From assembly GCA_910592205.1 (NCBI GenBank), contig CAJVPJ010000366.1, positions 1 to 26,932 on the forward strand: DNA of 26,932 bases, in the 5' to 3' direction. Origin of the DNA: Paraglomus occultum. Lineage: Eukaryota > Glomeromycota > Glomeromycetes > Paraglomerales > Paraglomeraceae. The notes under the pieces are model-generated. The model was not told where the DNA came from and made no database searches. It saw only the letters and a list, made by a program, of their open reading frames with translations. Position 1 is the first letter of the stretch, and every line of letters begins with the position of its first letter. A program made the position numbers and the translations under genes. Below are positions 1-10,645 of the stretch, piece by piece.

Positions 1-222
1 ATGAGTTTTAAACAAGTAAGATTTATTGGCCTATTACTGTTCGTAACACTTGTTTGACCGGTTTACTCTAAACCTTTGTATAAATTCGGCTATTCGTCTT
101 CCCGATTCATTACCCAATTTGTTACAATAATATTCAAACAGATCGATGCATATTACTTATTTTTAGCCAACTCCCAAGAAAATTACTCTGGACCTTGAAA
201 ATTTTTAATGATAATGCAACGC

Positions 223-258
223 CCAATGAGCAATCAGCAATGCGCAATGAGCAATGCT
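223..258. repeat. Short GCAATGA/GCAATCA tandem repeat
   Basis: Four or five head-to-tail copies of a 6-8 bp word of the type GCAATGA or GCAATCA. It is a local slippage-type repeat with no coding context. Confidence 0.6.
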
Positions 259-374
259 CTTTTACAAGTGTTGTTTGTTTGATCATTTGATTTGCGTATG
301 ATATAGATTTCATTCAAAGCTTGTTTCGATAACCCAAAGGCTCATCACACTATGAACAATAAAGAACCGAAAAC

Positions 375-575
375 TCATCATTATCAGCTGTCAGATATAT
401 ATTTCTTTTTTCATACATCACCTTCTACCCATGATTCTATTATCATTATCAGCTGTCAGATATTTACATCATAGACATACACAAACAAGGGCTTTTCTTT
501 ACCCATGATTTCGTAATTGTCAGCTGTCACTTTTACATCATAAACACTGGGCTTCTACCTACGATTCTACCGACT
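375..575. repeat. Degenerate ~70-bp tandem repeat carrying CAGCTG sites
   Basis: Three imperfect copies begin near 375, 441 and 513. Each holds the core ATTATCAGCTGTCA (the third as AATTGTCAGCTGTCA), then a TTTACATCAT-type block, then CCCATGATT or CTACGATT. The palindromic E-box word CAGCTG is kept in all three copies although the DNA between them has drifted. Function is unknown: it may be a regulatory array or part of an old LTR-like sequence. Confidence 0.6.
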
Positions 576-743
576 CTTCTAACCGCCTTGCTGCTGTTCC
601 TTCGTATTCCCAGAAGTTGCCTGTTTAAGACAAAGATTATTATTTATAGTCTTTTAGTTATTGTATTCCAATTTGTACGTCATCAAATTGCAAATTAAAG
701 AATCTAATATGGAAGTGTGATGTAATATACGGGGGGTGACGGG

Positions 744-753
744 CATCCGGATG
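744..753. other. Perfect 10-bp palindrome CATCCGGATG
   Basis: CATCCGGATG is its own reverse complement and sits in an unusually G-rich patch (GGGGGGTGACGGG just before it) within A+T-rich surroundings. It could be a binding site for a dimeric protein or be chance. Confidence 0.4.
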
Positions 754-2133
754 ATCTCGTGCACTTTAATAAAGAAGTTTCTCACTAGGTTGAATATGAC
801 TCAACATACATACTCTTGTAACACGTAAGACGTGGAATGTATATGTAATTTCTTATTGTTCAAATAAGGTAAGTCATAGCAATAAAGTACGCTGCTAATA
901 GAACACAGTGCGAATAGGCCCACTGCATAATACTAATACAGTGTTCGAATTCAGGCGCCTAACGTACCCGACAGAATATTTATTACGTTTTCTTTCTTGT
1001 TTGAGTATCCATTTGGATGAACGATCTGCAAAACGCAAAGTCTATTTTTACATCATTGGCGAATTTAATATGTCCATCTTTAGTATCAAAACTATAGACC
1101 AATATATCAAATGTATATACGGCAAAGCATGTTACTTTTTATCTACGAAATATACAAAGTAATACTATGATGAATTGCATGTGTTGTTCATTCGTATAAA
1201 CGATCATCTTGCAGATGGTGCAATATCAGAGTGTTGTAAGTGGAAAACCACTTTTCATCTCATATTGTTGTACATGAATGTCATTCGCCTTTTAATACCC
1301 AAAGACAACAAAATGACTACCATCAATGTTTACTTTGTGAGGAAAAGTAATTCGGGAAAACTAACAAGATCATATGTCGATATGGCAAGTCAATGACGGA
1401 CTAATCCCACCGGGGAGGAGTGAAGAGGAAAGATGGAAAGAAAAATTAGAGTACCCGATAATAAACGACGAATATATAATGAACATTATCTAAAAAATCC
1501 AGTGTTTATGATACATAAAAAACGTGCAAATCGACCTACATCCAACGCCCAGACTATCACATGCATATAGACAGTCATGTTAAATGCACACACATGAAGA
1601 TGTAATGTTTCTTTTCATGCTTCTATATTGTCTCGACCAACGATCTTTCGAGTACGTTCATTATTGACGCCAATAATCTAATAAAGAATATCCCAAATGA
1701 GGAATGAGACGAGTCTCACAATATAGTAATGGTGGAACATGTAGGAACTTTTTTCCAAGAGAATCAATCACACAAACAATAATTAATTTGGTATTCGGGA
1801 TAAGAAAAAAAAAAGTGTTATGTATGTACAGTATATTATATTCATTTGTGTTTTAGTTATATTAGTATTTTGCGTATTAATATATTACACCAACCAATTG
1901 CCTATAATCATAATAAACCTGATGTATTACCTATTAAGTCCTTAAGAGCCGTCAAAGTGTAAAGTTTATTTCCCGATATATTCGGTTGTAAATGCTCCAA
2001 AACAGTCTGAAAATATCTTGCTCTTTTTTTTTTTTTTCCCCACCACATTCATTTCCTCAAATAAGCTATTGCTTCGTGTCAAGGGTCTAAAATTAATACA
2101 AGCCAACGAGCAATAAAATGGGAAAGGGAGGTT

Positions 2134-2159
2134 GGGGTGGGTAAATGGGGTGGGTAAAG
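2134..2159 (+). repeat. 13-bp G-rich tandem duplication / G-quadruplex motif
   Basis: Two adjacent 13-bp units of GGGGTGGGTAAA plus one variable base. The four G runs (GGGG, GGG, GGGG, GGG) are separated by loops of 1, 5 and 1 bases, which fits the canonical G3+N1-7 quadruplex pattern. A further GGG lies at 2126-2128. Isolated in A+T-rich DNA. Confidence 0.55.
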
Positions 2160-3245
2160 TATACAGTATAATGAATATTAAAATACACATGCATCAACAA
2201 GACGGTCACTCATCATCCCTCATCACTTGACCATTTATCCAAATTAAGCAAATATCACTGAACTCTCATTCCGAACTTTTCAATTGTGAGCGATTTTTCA
2301 TTGTATCAATGTTACGCAGCCAGCTAAAAGTTGATAATATACGTCGTCTTTTACAGATGACTGTGTGACTTTTTGCAAAGACAGAAACATACATTTTTGG
2401 ATCTGTTAGGTAATCCGGATATGAAACTTTTTTTTAACTAGTTTGAGCGAAGAGGGAAAGATTTCTTTTTTGCATGTGAGTTGAGAGTTATCTGAATGTT
2501 TTGAATACCATTTTACGTGAAAACAAAGAGATGTTTTAGCGCCACACATAAAAGTTAAAGTAACAGTCTGTATTTCATATGGGGAATATGAAGCAACATA
2601 GTTTATGTAATATCTTTATTAGTGGAATGTCCGATGCGCAGACCATTGATCCGCCGCTTTTCACCTTTGGGTCCCTCCCCCCTTTTTTTTTCTTCTTTTC
2701 AATGGAGATGTCCTTTTGCTATTGTCTTTGTGCGTCTGGTTGGTTTTCCATTAATGCGGACAGCACACATGCATTTACAGTAAATGTACCAAAGATGATA
2801 ATAGATCGTATTTGTTATGTGGCTGGTTCACTGTTTAACTTTTAGTTTACCCGCCCAATGCCACATGTCGCTAGTCACACGGATAAATAAAAAGAGACTG
2901 TATATTAGTGATTATCTTGTTTCTGTTGTTAACCAAAAGATATATAGCATACAGCCAAGACGGATACCAATTATGCGGGTCAATGCCTCATTACAATCGA
3001 GTGCTATTGTTATATATGTCTGCTGTTTTATTATTATTAATGTATGATTGTTATATATTTGTTGTCGATAGCAGCCTATTGGTTGGGATGCTATTTATAT
3101 GGATTTGATTATATACTATTTGTTTCATAATCAGATATTACATTTTTGGGGTAATGGAAAGTCCATTATAGCAATGGGACAGTAATAATGTCGGGCAGAT
3201 GCAAGCGAATGTGAGGGGAGAACGAGGAGAAAGAGTGTGTAATGC

Positions 3246-3275
3246 AAATGGTAGGAAATGGTAGGAAATGGTAGG
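3246..3275. repeat. (AAATGGTAGG)3 repeat
   Basis: Three near-perfect 10-bp units in a row, the last with one substitution. No gene overlaps it. Confidence 0.65.
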
Positions 3276-3602
3276 GAACACGTCAAAACTGTTTGCCTGA
3301 TATTGTCCCGTTCGTTCGTCCCTATGTTTGGTGATGAATGTAGCGAACAATAGCATAGAAATGGGTTTTATAATGAGAGTTTTATTGGGCATGCTCTATG
3401 TATTCTTGTTATTGTGCTCTATGTTTGATCAAAAGATAATTAATGTTCGGATGTGTTTCATACGACAGTGTTTGGGGCTTTGGGTCTGGTCTGTTTTCAT
3501 AATGTCAAATGACCCGAATTGATGACGGTGAACCGTTTCTCATTTCCATTGCATAGGCACAATACATAGTTGACACTGTCTGACGCTGTCCTATTACTTT
3601 TA

Positions 3603-3682
3603 CACTCTTTTACTCTCTCTTTTACTCACTCTCTCTTTTACTCACTCTTTTACTTATTCACTCTCTCTTTTATTCACTCTCG
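3603..3682. repeat. CTCTTTTACTCA-type pyrimidine repeat
   Basis: About 80 bp built of CTCTTTTACT / CTCTCTTTTACTCA words repeated six to seven times, almost pure pyrimidine on the plus strand. Simple-sequence DNA. Confidence 0.65.
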
Positions 3683-4401
3683 TGTAATCAAATATATTTG
3701 ACGCGGTATATATTATGTAGTCATGTGCTCATATTAGAATATTGAGATGGAAGATACATGAGCATAAGACAAAGCAAAGACATTGGTACAATCAAAGCTA
3801 TGTATAAATGTAATTGGTGATGTTATTATTAGTATTAAATACGAATGATTGTCCTTTCTGTGATTGCATTTTAATTAACGAGTGGTGCTACGTGGTGACG
3901 TCAACTAAATACGCATGTAATACAGAATTAATTTATAATAACAATTATAATAATAGTAAATATACAATAATACAACATACAATAGCAAGTATATAATCCA
4001 ATAATTAAGCCATATAAAAAAACTAAACAGTTAATATAAAAAAATACAATAGCATCCGACTATTATATTACAAACCTATTCTGACCCGCGTTCTTCCTTT
4101 CAGTATAAATATAGTAGGAAGTAACGAAGTTATCTACCTGCCCAAAATCTGTGACGATTTTGCATACCCAGCTCCTCTCGGTTTGTCGTATGCCTTTTAT
4201 TGAATAATCTCGAAAAAAAAAATCAAAAAAAATTAAACTTTTTGTCTCAGACTTTCGCCCCAAACTTTTTTATTGAAACATTTCTTTCTACGCTTTTCGA
4301 TTTAATTAACTACGCTTATAACGCCGTCTTAACGATTTTTATCTAAATAACTTCTTTCTATTTCTTATACCCAACCGTTTTATGACTTATTGACTATATC
4401 G

Positions 4402-4410
4402 TATAAAAAA
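4402..4410 (+). promoter_or_regulatory. Candidate TATA box of the zinc-finger gene
   Basis: TATAAAAAA lies about 480 bp upstream of the ATG at 4888. Just downstream the sequence becomes a G-poor, pyrimidine- and A-rich leader, and a CCCCT word (stress-element core on the complementary strand) occurs at 4436-4440. The assignment rests on position and composition only; the transcription start is not visible. Confidence 0.35.
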
Positions 4411-4551
4411 GAAAACTCTCGATTTCTTTTTCCCTCCCCTTTCTTTTTACCATTATCGCTTTTCATAACTTTCACACTCTTGAAACGACTCTAACTAATA
4501 ATCAATCAGAACAGAAAGCAGAAGAAGAAAATTTTTTTTCTCCTCCTCTCT

Positions 4552-4594
4552 TTCAATCTCAATCTCAATCTCAATCTCAATCTCAACCTCAACA
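4552..4594 (+). repeat. (TCAATC)n hexamer repeat in the leader
   Basis: About six copies of the hexamer TCAATC, decaying to CAACCTCAAC at the right end. It lies inside the probable 5'UTR of the zinc-finger gene, so its length may vary between strains. Confidence 0.7.
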
Positions 4595-4887
4595 ACCGAC
4601 TTCAAGTCAAATAAGAGCCACACTAAGGATTCCAAGTTCCCTCAACTGACTCTTTCAATAATTAGCGAACGAAACCTCTGCGCAATAACCAAAGAAAAAC
4701 ACGATTAACAAGACAACCATTCACGTGTTTTTCTTTTCCTAAGGAAAAAACCAAAAACCTGATACGATACCTTAAAAAAACGAAACGTTACTAAATCTCT
4801 GAACCCAGAATTCACGACAAAAACAGCAACTCGATTACACGGCTTTATTTTCCAAACCAACAACTAGCAACAAAACTCACCTTCATA

Positions 4888-6059
4888 ATGACTACAATGC
4901 CTTTCACTCCCGTATACGACACCCAAGACTTTAGCGATCTTGGCACCTTTGGACTCGACCACCCAGATTACTGTTCACTCTCCTCAGCACCAGTCTCATG
5001 CATCACATACTACCCTCAACCAAAAGAGGTCGACTGCTTTGCTTCTGAATTCCTATCTGCAAAGACTTTCACCGAGCTTCTCGCCGGTAGCAACGAACCG
5101 GTCATCAATGAATATGACTACCATCAGTGTGCTGCCGTCTCTTCGCCAGAGAGTGACTGTGCCTTCATGGACGATTCAAAGATAAAACACGAATACTGTG
5201 ATTATAATAATTGGGAATTATATAATAACATACCACGCACAACTGACACTGCTGATTTAGTATGTAATCCGGCGAGCATCACCACCACCACACTGACACC
5301 AATTGCCTCGCCACACGATCAATCACCCATCATGCATCCGTCAATGTTGCCCGCATCGCTGATGGAAGACGAGCAAGAGGTTTCTGCCGACGTATTAAAC
5401 ACACAGGTAGTATCAACAGACCAGCAACAGCAACAGGACTACCGACCTCTTGTAGTGACACCTCCGCAAACCCCCGCGAGGAGCAGAGGCAGGAGAATGT
5501 CGACCAGGCCGGCCAAGCCAGGTACCAAATGCTTTGAATGCAATTATGCTGGATGCGGAAAAGTGTTCAAGAGATCTGAACATCTCAAGCGACATGTGCG
5601 ATCGATACATACCCTCGAGCGACGTAAGTAGAAAAGATCGGGAAAGGAATGGGGAGTGGAATAGGGAATGTGAATGTGAATGGAAAAGACCGGAATGGGG
5701 AATGGGAAGTGGGATGGAAAACAGCGGAATGGGTAGGAGCGGAATGGGGATGGAAAAGAGCGGAATGGAAAGGAGCGGTCCGTTAAGATTGGGTACACAC
5801 AGATTACTTGATTAGATTAGATTATCATTGTATACACCACTCGGTAACTAATGTCCCTCTATTTATATTTACAGCGTTCTCCTGTCCTTTCCCACACTGT
5901 TCAAAACGGTTTTCTCGATCGGATAACCTTAGTCAGCACATTCGCGTTCACCGACCAAACGGAAGAGAAAAGAATCAATCAGCAAGAGCCTTTAACAATT
6001 TCACCCCGTTCTTGCAGACATATCCAAATGGAAACATTCATACAACGATATCAAATTGA
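4888..6059 (+). CDS. C2H2 zinc-finger transcription factor, Msn2/Seb1-like (2 exons)
   Basis: CDS join(4888..5623, 5875..6059), 306 aa. The intron 5624-5874 has GTAAGT at its 5' end and TTTACAG at its 3' end; splicing restores the linker TLERPF between the fingers. Finger 1 is C218-x4-C223-x12-H236-x4-H241 and finger 2 is C249-x4-C254-x12-H267-x3-H271. The recognition helices RSEHLKR and RSDNLSQ match those of yeast Msn2/Msn4 and fungal Seb1, which bind AGGGG/CCCCT stress elements as nuclear regulators. The N-terminal two thirds is disordered and acidic, with TP/SP sites and a Q5 run. A basic stretch with RRMS (S205, a PKA-type site) precedes finger 1 and probably forms the nuclear localisation signal. 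The ATG is the first after a 504-nt ATG-free leader. The family is firm. The ortholog name and stress role are inference, since RSEHLKR/RSDNLSQ finger pairs also occur in other regulators of this group. Confidence 0.9.
5639..5782. repeat. Purine-rich GGAATGG minisatellite inside the intron
   Basis: About 140 bp of imperfect GGAATGGGGA / GGAATGGAAAAGAGC units fill the first two thirds of the zinc-finger gene's intron. The plus strand is nearly all purine with many GG to GGGG runs. It explains why this intron is 251 bp while those of the neighbouring DOP1 gene are 58-158 bp. Confidence 0.7.
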
Positions 6060-6697
6060 ACAATGGGTTGCGAAATGATTTTAAACTACCACCTTTTTCT
6101 TTTTTCTTTTTCTTTCCGTTTTACACCATTCTTTACACACTCAAACATCAAACATCACATACATATCCCATCTCATGTGCAACCTACCATACACAAACAC
6201 ATCCGGTTATTATTTTTTTTACTTGGCTGTTATCACTTGGACAATGGTGAATTCCTTGGAATTAATATCAAAAACTATATGGTGGTGATGGTCGAGTTTA
6301 TTGGTTTGTGTCAGTCATTTTCGGTTTTAACGAAGGTATTTTTTTTTTACTTCATACATATAGATTCTTATTACAACTTTCATATCTTGTCTATATGTGC
6401 CTTCTTTGGTATATCAATATGCTTTAAATCAATTGCTGTTTTTTTATATTTCTTATTTAGTATATACGTTTTCATTTTTTTTTCTTCACGATATTCGTGT
6501 CTTTGTATATTTTTTTCCTTATTTTACATATTCTCTACTTCAACTTTTTTACTTTGAGAGAGAAGAACCTTTCTTACTATTGTTCATAACGACCGATATC
6601 TTATACCTCTATTCTTTTATTCTTCAGTTCGCTATAACCAAATCACAATGAATGAAATACACAGAACATCGTAAAATCCACATATAATGAACATTAT

Positions 6698-6727
6698 TAT
6701 ATATATATATTTATATATATATATATA
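6698..6727. repeat. (AT)n dinucleotide tract
   Basis: About 30 bp of alternating AT with a single interruption (TTTA) at its middle. Confidence 0.8.
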
Positions 6728-7258
6728 GGGTTAATATTGAACAGTACTGGCTTACTGATCAATGGTTGAAAAAACAAAAAGCACGGATATATATTTTTTT
6801 ATAGTATTTTTTTAGTGAGTTTTTAAAAACCGGGACAATTTACTTTTATTTCATATACACTGTATACATCTTTCTATATATACTATATATTCCCTTACTT
6901 TTCGTACTCATCCTCTTTTATCCTCTCAACCATCGTTTCCAAGGGAGAGAGAGAGAGAAAGATACGAGTTCGATAGAAAATGTATGTTTATGAATTTACT
7001 ATTCCCGATGATATCATCTGATGTTTGAACGCAGTCCCGACATGTGAGAAAAACGAAAGCGAAAGAGAAAAGAACCAAGACTAATAGTTAGTCCCATCTT
7101 CGTATCTTTTCGCCGCTTGTATAAAAAAGAAATCAAATTGGGCCCGACTCATCATCAGTAATAGCATCTGAATCGTAAATTATAATAATAGAATTTTTGT
7201 ACGTTTGTTATTTCCTTTTTTCTTTTTCTTTTTCTATTATAATTTGATCTGTCATTCA

Positions 7259-7313
7259 TTGTGTGGTTATATTGTGTGGTTATATTGTGCGGTTATATAT
7301 TGTGTGGTTATAT
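7259..7313. repeat. (TTGTGTGGTTATA)4 tandem repeat
   Basis: Four copies of a 13-bp unit, one with GTGCGG instead of GTGTGG and one with an extra TA. Non-coding context. Confidence 0.75.
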
Positions 7314-8340
7314 CCTTTTTCCTTTTTTCTTTTTTCTTTCGTTTATGTTCTAGTTTATTAGATTTTTTCTTTTTTGCATGACGTGATCTTTTATTTTGGT
7401 AGTACGCGCGTGTTAGTTATGTTTTTTTACGAATATCGATTTCTTTTATTTTTTGCTTTTTAGTTTGATCTTTTTTCTTTTCGAAATATAGAATTATTTT
7501 TTTTAAGATTTATACAACAAGACTAAAAATTTCTTTTATATTTCACTTTTTTCTTTTCCTTTCCAGTTCATATACGCTGAACTCGGAGTTTTGCAGTTTG
7601 CTTTATTTTTTTCTCAAGTTCTTCACAATAAACATAAAGTACGATATATATGATCTCTAATTAATCAAAGGTGTAAAATTTCTGTGTGCCATAAAAGTGA
7701 TTGCCATATTATTAAGCGATTGCCATATTAAATTGTCGTTGTACTTGATTTACTTTTTTTACTTTGCCACCTTTATTATTATTATACGCCGCCATGATAT
7801 AGTGCCACGTAGGGTGATACTATTGAAGGAACATTGTATTAAAATGTGTATAGACAGGATTTGTTAAATTGTGAAAGCCTAATGACTAATATGGACAGCA
7901 TAATAGAATAGGTGAGAGTATGGAGATATAATTAGTTAGCTGGTGTAATATGCCTGAACAGTCCATAGTAAAACCACTGACGTATTGTTTACATAAGATC
8001 GCTTACACTTTCTTGTTTATGTGCGGGGTATATTGACAGGGAAAGGAGGCCAGGGGATGATTTTAAAAATTTAATAATAATAATAATAAGAACAAGGGCT
8101 GGAAGGGATATCACACATTGTATTAAGAATTTCGTCAGTTTAGTTATCCCATCCCAGCAAAATACGGGACCAAACCATAAAACGAATGTTTGGGGGGGTG
8201 ATAAAGAATAGACTGTCATATGAGATCATGAATCTCATTCTTTGTTCCTAATTTGTATTACTTTGTTGTGTTAAGGATCTATTATCCTGGCTGTTCTGGT
8301 AACATTCTCACTAACGGGCTGTGGCAAAGGCGGGTATATA

Positions 8341-8720
8341 GAGGGAGTGTATATAGTTGGAATGTATATAGTTGGAGTTGGAGTGTATAGAGGGAGTGTA
8401 CAGCTATAGTGTGTAATGTATGGAATGTATAGAGGGAGTGTACAGCTATAGTGTGTAATGTATGGAATGTACAGTATAGTGTACGATGCATGGAATGTAT
8501 AGTGTGTAGTGTATAGAATGTATAGAGTGTATAGAATGTATAGAATGTATAGAATGTATAGTATCGTGTGTCTATAGTGCGCCTATGGTGTGCCGATACG
8601 TATAATGCGTATAGTGTGCCAAGTAATGTATAGTATAGTGTGCTAATGCAATGCACAAGTGTAGGTGTATAATGTCGGTGTATAATGTCTATGTATAATG
8701 TATTGTACGTATAATGTATT
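8341..8720. repeat. TGTATAG-based minisatellite with an exact 42-bp duplication
   Basis: A 380-bp region is built from TGTATAG(A/T) and AGTGTA words. Within it a 42-bp unit occurs twice without a mismatch (8384-8425 and 8426-8467), so at least one expansion is recent. The 124-codon minus-strand frame across it is a by-product of the repeat (Tyr-Thr-Leu/Phe repeats) and not called as a gene. Confidence 0.75.
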
Positions 8721-9420
8721 AATATGGAGATGGTCTATACAATGGGGTTTGTACAATCAATGATGTGTATATGCTATTGCTGCGTATACTGTATTATTAC
8801 TGTATGTATCTGCGTATGCCGTTACTGTATTAGTATGTATTATTAGTGCGTATTTTTACTATTGCAATGCATACAGAAAAGTGTTTGTCTCTACTATTGT
8901 GCGGGCGCAGTGTAATCCGGTTTGCAATCTTGTTGACGATTTTTTGATGCATCGAATATTGGATTCGAATGTTGGGTAAATGCGGTTATGCAAGTAATAG
9001 TAATAGTAAAGGAAAGGGAGAGTGAAAAAAAAAAAAAAGTTACTATAGTAATAGTAACACTCTTACAATAAGATATAAATAGACTTTTATAGGGATTGCA
9101 TTATGTTCGCTTATAACGACGCAGGTCCCAAATGACGTCTGCGGCGTTACTTCTTTGATCTGATAAAAAAAATCAGTTACAATAGTGTGACTGCGAATGC
9201 ATGTTAAACCTTCCACTGTTCTCTGTGTTCTTTATTTCGGAACCAACTTGGAAGACATTGATCAAAGAGGGAAAGAATGGCACTTTCTTCTAAAGTGGGA
9301 ATAATACGATCTGCGGAACAAGGTCGTTGTTCGTTGTTGTTAACAAAGAAGGAAGACAGGGAAATGGGAAAAGAAGAGTGGAAATGCTGATACTCACGAT
9401 TGGATAATATGTGATATAAC
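8721..9420. other. Intergenic stretch without a recognisable gene
   Basis: Repeat-free, A+T-rich DNA apart from an A14 run near 9025-9038 and a small perfect hairpin at 9039-9058. The 72-codon minus-strand frame at 9204-9422 matches nothing I know. Confidence 0.45.
9039..9058. other. Perfect 8-bp stem hairpin
   Basis: GTTACTAT and ATAGTAAC flank a 4-base loop AGTA. It directly follows an A14 run. No transcript context is known, so a terminator role is not claimed. Confidence 0.4.
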
Positions 9421-9429
9421 AATCAGTAG

Positions 9430-9660
9430 AACTGCAGCGACTACAACTACAATTACAATTACAACAACTGCAATTACAACAACTACAATTGCATTTACAA
9501 CAACTGCAATTGCAACAACTGCAACTACAATTGCAACAACTGCAACTACAATTGCAACAATTGCATTTACAATTACAACAACTACAATTACAACAATTGC
9601 ATTTACAATTGCATTTACCAATTATACTACAACTGCAATTATAGTAACAATAACAATAAT
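9430..9660. repeat. CAATTGCAACAACTGCAACTA repeat array
   Basis: About 230 bp of CAACTACAATTACAATTGCA words, including two adjacent exact copies of a 21-bp unit around 9517-9558. The palindrome CAATTG recurs. The minus-strand frame across it is a Val/Ile/Ala repeat and is not a credible gene. Confidence 0.75.
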
Positions 9661-10529
9661 AAGAGTAATCGGGCGCAACAGCGACAGCCGCAACGACAGC
9701 CGTTTACAGCGTTTTGAATGTTGCACCTAGTTTTATTATTTACGATTGAAACCAAGTATTACCAACGATTATTATCATTATTACCACTATTGTAACTCAC
9801 TATTGCCACCCACCCCACCTATTGTTTCATTGCATCTTGGTCATTCGGAAGGTGAGCCCCAAAAATAGATTGAAATGAAAATGAAACTAAATATACCCTT
9901 TGTTTCTTTATGGTATGATTATGGCGCACGAACTGTTTATGGTTAGCAAGTGAAATGACTAAGCCCGTTCCGCATTAGGTGGCTATTGTGGATTAATTTT
10001 TACAATTATTCCAGAATTCAATTCTCGGATCGTTATAAATTACTAATATAAATAGAATATATTCTCGGTATAACGTATAGGCGATGCACATATCACAATG
10101 TTATGTTATTTCTACGTATTACATAAACTCTACTCTTGTTTATTCTTCCATATATATTTATCACTTCGTTTATGGTCTATACCGCTTTGTGAATCTATTC
10201 TTCTGTCGCACAAATATACAAAAATATTTTAAGGGTCTATCTACTCGCAGAATTTAGAATTCATCGAGCACGTGTTAAAAGAACAAATGAGCGAATAGAG
10301 AATAGCAAATCAAATAACAACGTCCTGTCCTTTTTTTTTTTTTTTTTTTTTTTTTCTCTTTCCTGATGAGATGTCCGGGTGATGATATAATTAGACAAAT
10401 GAAAAAAATCGAGTACATTTAGCGAGTCGGCTGTGTGCAATTGGTCGGTGCATACAGTATACGTTGCATAGACATAACGCATTAACATTTACACCACTGT
10501 TATCCTCTTTTAGCATCTTGTTCCTCTTC
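9661..10529. other. Intergenic stretch with a T25 run
   Basis: No gene is recognised. The most marked item is an uninterrupted run of 25 T at 10331-10355. Open frames crossing it are artefacts of the run. Confidence 0.5.
10331..10355 (+). repeat. T25 homopolymer
   Basis: Twenty-five consecutive T on the plus strand. It could be the poly(A) tail of a retroposed minus-strand sequence or plain slippage. No target-site duplication was identified. Confidence 0.8.
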
Positions 10530-10645
10530 TTCACCCCTCTATCTTTATCTTCTCTTTTTTCTTCTTCTTCTTTCTTCCTTCTTTCTTCTTTCTTCTTTCG
10601 TCTTCTTTGTTCTTTCTTCTTTCGTCTTCTTTGTTCCTTCTTTCT
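10530..10645. repeat. TTCTTCTTTCG polypyrimidine repeat
   Basis: About 115 bp of TCTTCTTTCTTCTTTCGTC words, nearly pure pyrimidine on the plus strand, with at least two longer copies around 10580-10635. Confidence 0.7.

Larger units (their letters stand above)
1..4383. other. Intergenic stretch, no gene recognised
   Basis: No reading frame here resembles a known family. The open frames are short (below 90 codons), often lack a good ATG, and cross simple repeats. The stretch is A+T rich and holds short tandem arrays listed separately, a T14 run at 2024-2037 and a G-rich motif near 2134. The end of a gene whose body lies left of position 1 could be present but is not recognisable. Confidence 0.5.
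4384..4887 (+). other. Long ATG-free leader (probable 5'UTR)
   Basis: There is not one ATG in any frame from 4384 to the start codon at 4888, about 504 bases, where A+T-rich DNA would give several by chance. The strand is G-poor and rich in C, A and T, with runs such as TCTCCTCCTCTC. This is what a long, weakly structured 5'UTR selected against upstream starts looks like. It could include an unspliced leader intron, which I could not place. Confidence 0.5.
6060..8340. other. T-rich non-coding stretch downstream of the zinc-finger gene
   Basis: The plus strand has many T runs and TTTTCTTTTT words up to about 7620, probably including the 3'UTR of the zinc-finger gene. The open frames at 6063-6651 are low-complexity, rich in F, Y, I and S, and read like translated T-rich DNA. 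An AT dinucleotide tract occupies 6698-6727. No gene is seen. Confidence 0.55.

Noticed and set aside
560-800. Possible solo LTR around the palindrome CATCCGGATG
   Set aside because: A TGTAA start and AATAAA-like word are present, but no matching TG...CA ends, target duplication or second copy in the window.
908-1396. Two plus-strand ORFs (84 and 73 codons)
   Set aside because: No ATG start (GTG/TTG-type only), no family resemblance and no continuing exon found.
5544-5815. ORFs on both strands over the zinc-finger intron
   Set aside because: Shadow frames kept open by the GGAATGG minisatellite; the real exons are spliced around it.
6063-6651. Hydrophobic ORFs (up to 164 codons) after the zinc-finger gene
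   Set aside because: Phe/Tyr/Ile/Ser-rich translations of T-rich 3' DNA, overlapping each other in different frames; no family resemblance.
8282-8656. 124-codon minus-strand ORF
   Set aside because: It lies across the TGTATAG minisatellite and consists of YTLHT/FYT repeats. The frame is open because of the repeat, not selection.
9394-9621. Val/Ile/Ala-rich minus-strand ORF resembling a membrane protein
   Set aside because: Direct translation of the CAATTGCAACAACTG array; no start context or non-repeat part.
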